A stretch of 21,754 bases of DNA from the IMG/VR virus record IMGVR_UViG_3300034759_000131, positions 1 through 21,754 of that record; one strand, given 5' to 3'. The notes under the pieces were generated by a model that worked only from the letters and a program-made list of their open reading frames with translations, did no database searches and was not told the origin of the DNA. Positions 13,427 to 20,849 of this stretch are shown here, piece by piece. Position numbers and translations under genes: made by a program. The DNA is from a virus. Position 1 is the stretch's first letter. Each line of letters starts with the position of its first letter.

Positions 13427-15226
13427 TTAATCGACAAATTGGGCTGATGATACTTTGTCTTTCTTAGTAACCAATATACGTCTTAAATCTACGCTTTCAT
13501 CTATATCCTCTAAAGGTAATGGTATATGTGATATAATATATAAATCTATATTATGTCTCTTTTGTACATCAATTAATGTTTGTGTAACTGCTTCTATTCC
13601 TGGATAATCAAGAGAATCATAAATTTCATCTAATATCATAAACTTAGGTATGTTTGGATTAAGGTGCGATGTAAATTCATAAAGTGATAATATCATTGCT
13701 ATATCAATTCTCTTTCTTTCTCCAGAACTCATCTGCCAATAGTTTATCTCGAAATTGTCTTTATACAATATAAAATCAATTTGACCAGAATCATCTATCT
13801 CTATTTTACTTAATATCTCATTGTTATACAATTTAGACACGTAATACTCAAAAATATCAGATAGAATGTTTATGTATTTACATATTATAGTACTACGCAG
13901 CAGTGATTTTGGAGCAAGTAAATCATACCAATAATTTGCTGATTCAGCCCAATTTTCACGCAATTTAATCGCCTTTTCAATATGCTCTAATCTCTTCTCA
14001 TATTTATTCTTATCTACATTTTGGGTATCATCATTCTCCAATTCTTCTATGTCTCTCTTTACTTTCTTTATTTCCTTTTTAATGCTATTTATCTTTTGAT
14101 TATGCATATAAATGTCGTTTTCTATCTTATTTATATTATTCTTAATAACATCGGCTTTTTCTTTTATCTTCTTTATCTTACCATTAATAATATCATATTT
14201 TTCTAGCAATGTATCTAACTCTTGTTGATGCTTATCTATCTCTTTTTTATAAACATTATTAATGTTATTTATATGGGCTTCGCCTATATATTGTTTACAT
14301 GTCGGACACTCGCCACCTGAAAGCTTATTTATCTTCTGTACTTCTTTATTTAGTTTATCAATAGTCTTCCTAGTATAAGATATATTGCTTTGTATTTCGA
14401 CTAATTCTTCATTTGCTAAATCGATTGCTTCTGTATACTTTTTATACTTTTCTTTCAATTTATCAGTATCTTCAAACTTTACGCTCTTAAGTTTCTCCAA
14501 TTCCGAATACAATTCATTTAATCTATTAACAAGATAACTCTTATATTTATCTTTATTTTCATCGACAATGTCTATTATCTCTTTCGTACTCTTATAATTC
14601 TGCTTTAATCTATATAAATGTTTTTCATTTTCATTTCTAAAATCCTTAACTTTTACATAATAATCATCTATAATAGATAAATCTATAACCTTTTTAAAGA
14701 AGTCTAACCTTTGGCCATAGTTCATTGATAGCAAGTTTAAATTATCTCTATAATAGACGATGATTTGAGAAAATATATCGGGATTAATGTTTATAAATAA
14801 GCTTATATCTTTATCAGATAATCTTTTAGTTCTCTTAGTTTTTGATTCTCCATCTATTAATATATTAACATTATTTGGACCATCTAATATCTTCTCTCTT
14901 TCTATACTTAAAGTTTTAACACCTTCTTCCGTATTAATAAAATATTCTATACGATTAAACATTCTATCAGTACCATGTCTTATTAAGTCATTCAATTTTA
15001 CCTTTTGTTTAGAACCTCTTAAACCTTTACCATAAATATTAAATGTCAATGATTCTCCTATTAGGGCTGACTTACCACTTCCATTGCTAGCATCTTCATT
15101 ATCTCCATCATAGTTTAATCCGTCTATCAAATAAAGCTTTGGCGTCTCATTAATATCATTGATAAAATCCAAATGTACATTCTCAAACGATAGAAAATTT
15201 TCAAGTTTAATGCTCTTTATTCTCAT
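13427..15226 (-). CDS. sbcC: SbcC/Rad50-type recombination ATPase (T4 gp46-like)
   Basis: The 599-residue SMC-type ATPase has a Walker A motif NGSGKS (48-53). Two long Lys/Glu-rich coiled-coil arms (about 195-300 and 320-425) flank a zinc hook CPTC (307-310). These are followed by the ABC signature MSSGERKR (499-506), Walker B FMILDEIYDSLD (529-540) and the H-loop His567. With the SbcD-like nuclease two genes upstream, it forms the complex that resects DNA ends for recombination-dependent replication, as gp46/gp47 does in T4. The coiled coils are short, giving phage-type length rather than the roughly 1000 residues of bacterial SbcC. The start at 15226 is served by a GGAGAA site within the end of the preceding small gene, so translation is probably coupled. 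The helicase gene begins right after it. Confidence 0.95.
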   Translation of the reverse strand: MRIKSIKLENFLSFENVHLDFINDINETPKLYLIDGLNYDGDNEDASNGSGKSALIGESLTFNIYGKGLRGSKQKVKLNDLIRHGTDRMFNRIEYFINTEEGVKTLSIEREKILDGPNNVNILIDGESKTKRTKRLSDKDISLFININPDIFSQIIVYYRDNLNLLSMNYGQRLDFFKKVIDLSIIDDYYVKVKDFRNENEKHLYRLKQNYKSTKEIIDIVDENKDKYKSYLVNRLNELYSELEKLKSVKFEDTDKLKEKYKKYTEAIDLANEELVEIQSNISYTRKTIDKLNKEVQKINKLSGGECPTCKQYIGEAHINNINNVYKKEIDKHQQELDTLLEKYDIINGKIKKIKEKADVIKNNINKIENDIYMHNQKINSIKKEIKKVKRDIEELENDDTQNVDKNKYEKRLEHIEKAIKLRENWAESANYWYDLLAPKSLLRSTIICKYINILSDIFEYYVSKLYNNEILSKIEIDDSGQIDFILYKDNFEINYWQMSSGERKRIDIAMILSLYEFTSHLNPNIPKFMILDEIYDSLDYPGIEAVTQTLIDVQKRHNIDLYIISHIPLPLEDIDESVDLRRILVTKKDKVSSAQFVD

Positions 15227-15233
15227 TTCCGTA

Positions 15234-15458
15234 TCATTCTCCTATCTTTTTAAGATTTTTATCAAGCTCTTCGTAAAAATCAACCCCCGTAGTTTCTTTA
15301 TACATATGTTCTAAATATCTAGCCCATGTATTAATGGCTGTTACTAACGCAATACCTTCTAAACTAGTTTTATCAATTATCCTAATAGACATTTTAATAA
15401 AAAATATCGCCAAACCTAATCTTATACCTGAAAAAAATTCTTTAATTCTTCTGAACAT
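15234..15458 (-). CDS. Small protein between sbcD and sbcC, unknown
   Basis: This encodes 74 residues. The first 35 or so form a basic, amphipathic to hydrophobic helix (FRRIKEFFSGIRLGLAIFFIKMSIRI), followed by a second helical region (LEGIALVTAINTWARYLEHMY) and a charged end. It may associate with membrane or with the SbcCD proteins. No family is recognised. T4-like phages often keep small genes between 47 and 46, so the position is typical. AAGAAAGGGAG precedes the ATG at 15458, and the stop codon lies 8 nt from the sbcC start. Confidence 0.75.
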   Translation of the reverse strand: MFRRIKEFFSGIRLGLAIFFIKMSIRIIDKTSLEGIALVTAINTWARYLEHMYKETTGVDFYEELDKNLKKIGE

Positions 15459-15480
15459 TATTGCATCTCCCTTTCTTCTT

Positions 15481-16620
15481 TTAAATACGATTTATATAAT
15501 CTATTATCTTTAAAGCCGTTTCTTTACATGGTGGTTCTTTAAATTGTATTGCATAATCTACAAGTTTTTCATGTGTTATAAGATTATTAGTAATCAATTG
15601 TTCGAATTCTTGTAATATATTATTGTTTATATTAGTTAAATTATTATTATCCAAATTATCCATCCTCTTAGCAAATTTAATAAGTTTTAATTTATCTTTA
15701 AATTGTAGAGCTTTGCGCATATCAGTTTCGCCAGAATATTTATAAAGCACCTTAGTCTTGCTTAGTTTATATGGTTCATTATTCTTACAATAATTCGCTA
15801 AATCATCTAAATTGTCAAATATCTTATATACGTACGTATAAGGATTATTTATAAACTTCATATCGAAAGTATCAAAGTCAAATATGTATATTCCTTTTTC
15901 TTCTCCTAAATTCCTAAAGTCTACATTTCTGCAAGAACCTATATATTTAGCATATTTACCATCGACTTCATATTCAGCCGGGTCGTGTATATGTCCCAAT
16001 AATACTAAATCATAATTGTACTTTCTTATTAATTCTTCAGCTGAAGGATGTTTCCTATCTTCATTTCCTGCTTGTTTATGTCTATAAAAAACTTGGTACA
16101 TATCGAAATGTCCCATTAATATTCTCTTGGTACCAGCACTAAAATGCTTATCTGCTTCAGCTAAACTTTCATATATATCTGTAGAATAAGGTATAAAAGC
16201 AACTTCTACTCCATCTTGTATTTTAACGACTTTCGGAGAATCAAATACTATTACGTTTGGATAGAAAGCAAATGGAGATAATAAAGAGCTTCTTACCTTT
16301 ATATTGCGATCGCCGACTTTTACCTCAGAAACTTTATTATCAAAATCATCATGGTTACCTACTATAAATAACGTAGTCGTATCAACTGATATATCAGCAA
16401 TAAGTTTCGATACGATACTTATTACAGATGAACTGATTTTGTTAGGCGAATTGAAGACATCACCAAAGAATATAACAAAATCAGGTTTTTCCTCATCTAT
16501 AATATTTCTTATTAAATCAAATAAATTAAAAATCTCATGAAAAGAATCACTATTTGTTATAGAGGTCTTTACATTATCTATATGCAAGTCACCGATTAGT
16601 AGAGCTTTCAGCTCAATCAC
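15481..16620 (-). CDS. sbcD: SbcD/Mre11-type nuclease (T4 gp47-like)
   Basis: The 379-residue calcineurin-type metallophosphoesterase carries all five motifs: GDLHID (10-15), GDVF (53-56), GNHDD (88-92), GHFDM (170-174) and GHIHD (209-213). A C-terminal region without conserved catalytic residues probably contacts SbcC. It is the nuclease partner of the SbcC-like ATPase, for processing double-strand ends. The ATG overlaps the last four bases of the upstream 5' nuclease gene (stop and start share bases), and GAGGTGA lies just before it, so the two are translationally coupled. The length matches T4 gp47 (about 340 residues) better than bacterial SbcD (about 400). Confidence 0.95.
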   Translation of the reverse strand: MIELKALLIGDLHIDNVKTSITNSDSFHEIFNLFDLIRNIIDEEKPDFVIFFGDVFNSPNKISSSVISIVSKLIADISVDTTTLFIVGNHDDFDNKVSEVKVGDRNIKVRSSLLSPFAFYPNVIVFDSPKVVKIQDGVEVAFIPYSTDIYESLAEADKHFSAGTKRILMGHFDMYQVFYRHKQAGNEDRKHPSAEELIRKYNYDLVLLGHIHDPAEYEVDGKYAKYIGSCRNVDFRNLGEEKGIYIFDFDTFDMKFINNPYTYVYKIFDNLDDLANYCKNNEPYKLSKTKVLYKYSGETDMRKALQFKDKLKLIKFAKRMDNLDNNNLTNINNNILQEFEQLITNNLITHEKLVDYAIQFKEPPCKETALKIIDYINRI

Positions 16621-17681
16621 CTCTTTCTATTTTTCATTATGCTTATAGCTTTTAAAGTCTTAGCTGCTTGAAACTTGAATACTGTAGCTGCTTTAGCATT
16701 CTTCTTTAATATTTGATGATATTCGTCTTCTCCTTCATATATATTTAAACATAAATATTTTAAAAATTTTTTATGGCTATAGTTTAATTTCCTCTCAAAT
16801 AATTCTCTTGTTATCGTGTTGTTTATCTTATATATAAACGGATTTTCTAGGTTTGATAAATCTATTATAGACTGATTATCACTTATTATCTTTTTATTTT
16901 CTTTGGTTAAAATATTATTAAATCTTTTTAATAAATTTAAATCTTTTTTATCTAAAGAAGTATTATTATCTATAGCATATTTAACACAGTCATGTAGTAC
17001 TTCAACGTTGTCATATACCATATCTTTATTATACACTAAATTTAGAATATTGAAAACATGTGAAACTTTCTGCCAACCCCAATTTTTTATACCATCTATA
17101 TTATCACTCTTATCACCTACTATGGATTTACCTAAAGCGTAATTCTTGTGATTAAAATAAAAATCTAGATTATATTTCTTATACCAATTATCTTTATTAA
17201 TATAGCCTTTATTAAAATTGTAGAGCTCTACATTATCATCTAAAATTTGTATAAAGTCCGAGTCGTTTGAGACCACTGTAAACTTAGCTTTATTATCTAG
17301 TCTCTTTATATAATTGATTAAAATATATATAATAAAGTCGGCTTCAGTATTTTTGACTTCTATGAATGGAGTAGGTAATGTATAAAGTATTTTCTTAATA
17401 TATTCTAAATAACTCTTTTCTTTCTCTTCCTCAGTTAAGCTCTTCATTCTCTTTCTATTTTCCTTGTAATTTTTAACTATGGCTTTGGCTCTTTTATTAT
17501 AGCCATTATCTGAACAAAAATAAACGACGTCAGGTTTGTTCTCTATTATTATGTTGGATATGTTATTTAACAAACCATATGTCACTTTAGTTACTATCTC
17601 TGCTTCATCTAGTTCAGACAAACTCTGTACATGCGTATAACGTTTTACTAAATTAAACCAATCAAATATAATATGTTGCAC
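16617..17681 (-). CDS. 5'-3' exonuclease / flap nuclease (T4 RNase H-like)
   Basis: The product has about 354 residues in the FEN/PIN-like nuclease family. Using the GTG at 17681, metal-binding acidic residues appear in order: FDWFNL (Asp7), CSDNGYNKR (Asp58), NTEADF (Glu113, Asp115), SNDSDF (Asp140, Asp142) and GDKSDNI (Asp190, Asp193). GIKNWGWQKV follows as the helix-hairpin-helix. In T4 the homologue removes RNA primers from lagging-strand fragments, and it stands here with the other replication genes. It heads the sbcD/sbcC/helicase operon behind the 17725-17753 promoter. The GTG at 17681 is preferred because GAGG lies 9 nt upstream; an earlier GTG at 17696 has no ribosome binding site and forms part of that signal. 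Confidence 0.9.
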   Translation of the reverse strand: MQHIIFDWFNLVKRYTHVQSLSELDEAEIVTKVTYGLLNNISNIIIENKPDVVYFCSDNGYNKRAKAIVKNYKENRKRMKSLTEEEKEKSYLEYIKKILYTLPTPFIEVKNTEADFIIYILINYIKRLDNKAKFTVVSNDSDFIQILDDNVELYNFNKGYINKDNWYKKYNLDFYFNHKNYALGKSIVGDKSDNIDGIKNWGWQKVSHVFNILNLVYNKDMVYDNVEVLHDCVKYAIDNNTSLDKKDLNLLKRFNNILTKENKKIISDNQSIIDLSNLENPFIYKINNTITRELFERKLNYSHKKFLKYLCLNIYEGEDEYHQILKKNAKAATVFKFQAAKTLKAISIMKNRKR

Positions 17682-17724
17682 GCCTACATTCCTCACTTTT
17701 CATTTAAGTTTTTTTTACTTTATT

Positions 17725-17753
17725 ATTATAACATAGTTTAAGTTATTTGTACA
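17725..17753 (-). promoter_or_regulatory. Promoter of the recombination operon
   Basis: TATAAT (17725-17730) with TGT before it is preceded by TGTACA (17748-17753) at 17 nt, a slightly altered version of the TTTACA used elsewhere in the window. It directly follows the terminator of the clamp unit. Confidence 0.7.
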
Positions 17754-17780
17754 AAAAAATGCCCTCATACGAGGGCATTT
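17753..17780 (-). terminator. Intrinsic terminator after the sliding-clamp gene
   Basis: AAATGCCCTC pairs with GAGGGCATTT around a 4-nt loop, and the minus strand continues with seven U residues. It separates the clamp unit from the recombination operon. Confidence 0.92.
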
Positions 17781-17784
17781 AATC

Positions 17785-17871
17785 TAAGTGTTATATATAA
17801 GTGAACTACCTCCACTTATAGAAGTGGTGGCTTCTGTTGCTGTTTAGTTAAATTTATTTTCATAACACTTA
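17785..17871. repeat. 10-bp inverted repeat enclosing a transposon-end-like hairpin
   Basis: TAAGTGTTAT (17785-17794) and its perfect reverse complement (17862-17871) bracket 67 nt of non-coding DNA between the clamp stop codon and its terminator. The bracketed segment holds the IS200/IS605-end-like hairpin described separately. No gene fits in this 17697-17880 gap. Confidence 0.7.
17801..17840. mobile_element. Orphan IS200/IS605-end-like palindrome
   Basis: On the plus strand GTGAACTACC, the hairpin CCACTT-ATAG-AAGTGG and then TGGCTTCTG align closely with the outer end of the HEARO element at 600-638 (GTCAACTACC, CCACCT-ATAG-AGGTGG, GGGCTTGTAG). Read on the minus strand it resembles the right end of a tnpB-type element, ending in GGTAGTTCAC. 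No transposase or nuclease gene is adjacent. It is either a remnant, a minimal non-autonomous element, or a hairpin with some other role. Confidence 0.55.
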
Positions 17872-17880
17872 ATTAAAAAT

Positions 17881-18675
17881 TTATTCTCTGATAGCCGTAA
17901 TAGCGATAGTAATTATTGAATTCTCTTCTTCATCTTTAACTGTAAGGGCGATAATTAAATCACTTATAAGCATCTCTACTTTTTCATTATCCTTAAGTTT
18001 CATTACTTTATTTAAATGTTTAATGAGCTCTATGCTATAGGTACAGTTCAATTGACCATCCACAGGTACATTGTCAAAAGTATATTCAATCTTATTACCT
18101 AACATATCTTTGCTTTTTACGAACAACTTACCGTTACGGCTTTTAAATGTTATACTGGTAATGTTTACAAAAGATGATATAGTATTAATAAGCTCTTTAA
18201 ACTCATCTAAATCTGGTTCAAAAAGGACATAATTGGAATCTTCAATACCATTATCATCTTTAGCTAATTGATACAATTCTAATCCTGTATAAGGGAATTC
18301 CATTATATCATCTTCGCTTACAGAAAACAAGGACAGTGTTATCCTCTTATTTGGACTGCTTGCAACTATTTTACTCTTTGAAACTTCTAAGGTGGTAAAA
18401 TCTGAGTTGAGTATTATATTCGTAAGTGTCTTATTGAGGGGTAATAGTATAATCATTCCTGTATTCTCTTCCAATTCTATATCGTTAATCTTTGATCTAC
18501 CAGAAAATACGACATCACCGTTAATATCTATAGCTTCTATAGACACATAACTAATTCCGTCCTCATCTTTAAAAAATTTTACAGGTACAGATGGGAAAGT
18601 ACCTGGACAAAACAAAACCAGATTTTTTAAACTCTTTATACCTTCTTCATTAAGTGTTATCATCATTTCTTCCAT
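17881..18675 (-). CDS. Sliding clamp, PCNA/T4 gp45-like
   Basis: The 264-residue protein shows the two-domain PCNA/gp45 pattern. The N-terminal half alternates strands (SYVSIEAIDINGDVVFSG). The C-terminal half has the typical CTYSIELIKHLNKVMKL helix followed by KVEMLISDLIIALTVKDEEENSIITIAITA. It would form a ring that tethers the family-B polymerase. It is slightly longer than T4 gp45 (228 residues) and has no enzymatic motif, as expected. The start at 18675 has AAAGGAGG upstream, and the gene follows the dCMP-hydroxymethylase-like gene by 28 nt, so both are read from the 19822-19849 promoter. A strong terminator follows. Confidence 0.88.
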   Translation of the reverse strand: MEEMMITLNEEGIKSLKNLVLFCPGTFPSVPVKFFKDEDGISYVSIEAIDINGDVVFSGRSKINDIELEENTGMIILLPLNKTLTNIILNSDFTTLEVSKSKIVASSPNKRITLSLFSVSEDDIMEFPYTGLELYQLAKDDNGIEDSNYVLFEPDLDEFKELINTISSFVNITSITFKSRNGKLFVKSKDMLGNKIEYTFDNVPVDGQLNCTYSIELIKHLNKVMKLKDNEKVEMLISDLIIALTVKDEEENSIITIAITAIRE

Positions 18676-18703
18676 TACTCAATTCCTCCTTTATTATTCA
18701 TAT

Positions 18704-19783
18704 TTATATTATTATATCAAAAAACGAATCAAAGTACATAGTATTTATTTCGTTTAAACATTCTTTATCAAAGTGTATTATTTTATTTTCATGAATGTCA
18801 CTAACAAAAGAAACAAAAGTATCAGCAATATTTAAAGCTATATCCAATATATTCATAAAATTGCAATGCGAATATTTCATTTTTTCTAATTCTAATCTTA
18901 CAAATTCAAAATTATCTTTCATATTTACGTTTAAAATAATATTATTTTTCTTAAATTGTTCATCGATTTTATATAATATTAAATCAAGGAAACCAATCAA
19001 ACCATCTATAATTGCAGCATTATCTCTTAAAATTAACCTATTCCATTTAATATCAGTCTTAGTAAGTTTATCTATCAGCTCAAAATCTCTTTCATAAAAA
19101 TGAGCGCTACCTATATTAACTTGCATATATTCATATTGTACATTTAAAATTCTAGACAAAAATTGCGCTACAATATCCCACCAAGGAATATCGAATGTTA
19201 ATCCCTTAATTGCATCTGAAGACCTTATATGGATTAAATTAAACAGTTTACCTTCTCTTACTAGGAAATGTTGGTTTTGTGTACATGTAAAATCTTTTAT
19301 ATTATCCTCATAAATAACAGGTAGTGTGTATTGAATTATTGCCTGTCTACTATGAATATCCTTTTCTAGAGTCTTAATTACATATTTAAAAGGTGAATTA
19401 TTTCTATCATATTCGTATTGTTCTACAACATCTTTATGGAACACATGATAACCGTAATTTGAATTGACTGCATTCGCATAATTAACATTATTTATATGGA
19501 GCTCATCCCTTATTGGATTTCTCAATTTATCCCACATCTTACCAAATAATGCTATATAATCCGGATAAATATGACCGGACATATACCACATAAATTCTGC
19601 TCTTAAATACTTACCTTCAGGTGTCTTGTTATTCGTAGTATTTCTAAGTTCAGAATTTATAATAACTTCATTATTGGTAACTTCCAACCTCTCACCTATT
19701 CTTTCTTTAATCAGCATACCTCTTGGACTTGTTACATAACTATCAATATTAATTCGTTGTATTAAATCCTTGTATAAATTCAT
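18704..19783 (-). CDS. Thymidylate-synthase-family enzyme, probable dCMP hydroxymethylase (T4 gp42-like)
   Basis: The 359-residue product has the thymidylate synthase fold pattern. It reads FMWYMSG with Glu63 before it, SNYGYHVF (108-115), SRQAI with the phosphate-binding Arg146, and catalytic Cys167 in FTCTQNQHF. RSSD (187-190), GLTFDIPWW (194-202) and HFY (His228, Tyr230) follow. In thymidylate synthases the residue after GxxF is Asn (Asn177 in E. coli), which selects dUMP. Here it is Asp198, as in T4 dCMP hydroxymethylase, so dCMP is the likelier substrate and a modified cytosine in phage DNA is implied. Hydroxymethyl versus methyl transfer cannot be told from sequence. The C-terminus is long and lacks the usual thymidylate synthase ending. 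ATG 19783 has AAAGGAG upstream. Confidence 0.82.
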   Translation of the reverse strand: MNLYKDLIQRINIDSYVTSPRGMLIKERIGERLEVTNNEVIINSELRNTTNNKTPEGKYLRAEFMWYMSGHIYPDYIALFGKMWDKLRNPIRDELHINNVNYANAVNSNYGYHVFHKDVVEQYEYDRNNSPFKYVIKTLEKDIHSRQAIIQYTLPVIYEDNIKDFTCTQNQHFLVREGKLFNLIHIRSSDAIKGLTFDIPWWDIVAQFLSRILNVQYEYMQVNIGSAHFYERDFELIDKLTKTDIKWNRLILRDNAAIIDGLIGFLDLILYKIDEQFKKNNIILNVNMKDNFEFVRLELEKMKYSHCNFMNILDIALNIADTFVSFVSDIHENKIIHFDKECLNEINTMYFDSFFDIII

Positions 19784-19821
19784 ATATCATTTCTCCTTTC
19801 TTCCACTATATTCTTATTTAT

Positions 19822-19849
19822 ATTATAACAAAAAATGGGAGGCTGTAAA
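19822..19849 (-). promoter_or_regulatory. Promoter of the dCMP hydroxymethylase-like/clamp unit
   Basis: TTTACA (19844-19849) and TATAAT (19822-19827) have a 16-nt spacer and extended TGT. The -35 hexamer lies inside the terminator hairpin of the preceding clamp-loader gene. Confidence 0.8.
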
Positions 19850-19870
19850 TTATAATTTACAGTATCTCCC
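19830..19870 (-). terminator. Terminator of the clamp-loader gene, overlapping the next promoter
   Basis: A perfect 20-bp palindrome (19843-19862, centre AATTATAATT) is extended by GGGAG/CTCCC arms (19837-19841 with 19866-19870). On the minus strand it is followed by ATTTTTTG. The hairpin contains the clamp-loader stop codon. Confidence 0.75.
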
Positions 19871-20780
19871 TTAAAGTAAAAATACAACTCATTAAAACTA
19901 AGTCTTTATCCACCACGAATCGGTCTTTATAAGCATGTTCGGCTATAGCTATGATAGCTTCAGGACTATCATAATTGTTAATAACATATTTTTTTAATTC
20001 TGCATATATATCATCGCTTAATACTAGTTTTTTAACTACATTGGCAATTTCTTTTACTGACTTATTTTTATCTAGTAGAAGCTCGAAATAACTGTCGTTA
20101 TTATTCTCAACATCTACTATCTTCAATTCACCATATATATTGTATATTTTTTGAGTTTCATTAATAATCTTACGAATATCTGTATTGTATTTTTTAACTA
20201 TATAAACTATGTAGTCTTTTGTAAAATCTACACCTTCTTCACGTAAAATTTCTACCAATCTCTTAACAATATCTTTTGGTCTTGGTTTGAGTTCAAACTC
20301 TACACACCTGCTGCGAATGGCATCATTAACTCTACTTATACTATTACAAGTTAAAATATATCTACAATTATTTGATACATTTTCCATTATTTCACGTAAA
20401 GAATCTTGAGCAGCTGGAGCAAGTCCATCTGCCTCATTCAATACTACTATCTTTGGTTTAGAGCCCCAAGCTGCAGTTGTTGAAAAACCTAAAACTTTTT
20501 CACGAATAGTATCTATTCCACGTTCTTCAGATGCATTGATAATTAATTTAACACAATCGATGTTAGTTAACAGAATATTAACTATCGAATTCTTTCCTGT
20601 ACCGGGTCGACCATATAACAACAAATTTGGAATTGACTGCTTCTTTATACAACTAGTAACGAAGTTTTTAACTTCAGGAGAAGCAATCAATTCATCAGGT
20701 TTAGAAGGTCTATACTTCTCAACCCACAACTCTTCCAACTTATTAACAATTTGAACTCCTCTTCCATATACGCTGCTCAT
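19857..20780 (-). CDS. Clamp-loader ATPase, RFC small subunit / T4 gp44-like
   Basis: The 307-residue AAA+ protein has WVEKYRPSKPDELIA at the start, as in RFC small subunits. Walker A is GRPGTGKNS (57-65), Walker B is IVVLNEAD (111-118), followed by a sensor segment ILTCNS and the SRC arginine-finger motif (157-159). It would load the sliding clamp encoded downstream. Two positions are unusual: the Walker A residue after Lys63 is Asn instead of Thr/Ser, and the first Walker B acidic residue is Asn115. Glu116, the catalytic residue, is kept, so ATP hydrolysis remains plausible. A separate gp62-like subunit is not seen in the window. ATG 20780 has AAAGGAGG upstream, and the promoter is at 20813-20841. 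Confidence 0.93.
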   Translation of the reverse strand: MSSVYGRGVQIVNKLEELWVEKYRPSKPDELIASPEVKNFVTSCIKKQSIPNLLLYGRPGTGKNSIVNILLTNIDCVKLIINASEERGIDTIREKVLGFSTTAAWGSKPKIVVLNEADGLAPAAQDSLREIMENVSNNCRYILTCNSISRVNDAIRSRCVEFELKPRPKDIVKRLVEILREEGVDFTKDYIVYIVKKYNTDIRKIINETQKIYNIYGELKIVDVENNNDSYFELLLDKNKSVKEIANVVKKLVLSDDIYAELKKYVINNYDSPEAIIAIAEHAYKDRFVVDKDLVLMSCIFTLREIL

Positions 20781-20812
20781 TAAAAAACCTCCTTTAAAAT
20801 TCTTCTCTTATA

Positions 20813-20841
20813 ATTATAACACAGAAGAGGAGTTTTGTAAA
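20813..20841 (-). promoter_or_regulatory. Promoter of the clamp-loader gene
   Basis: TTTACA (20836-20841) and TATAAT (20813-20818) have a 17-nt spacer and extended TGT. The -35 element overlaps the palindrome AAACATGTTT (20839-20848), which also occurs at 11807-11816. No terminator separates it from the permease gene. Confidence 0.8.
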
Positions 20842-20849
20842 CATGTTTT

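Noticed and set aside
17785-17871. A second terminator formed by the 10-bp inverted repeat after the clamp gene
   Set aside because: The arms are AT-rich, 67 nt apart and not followed by a U-run. The GC-rich hairpin at 17757-17780 with seven U residues is the convincing terminator.
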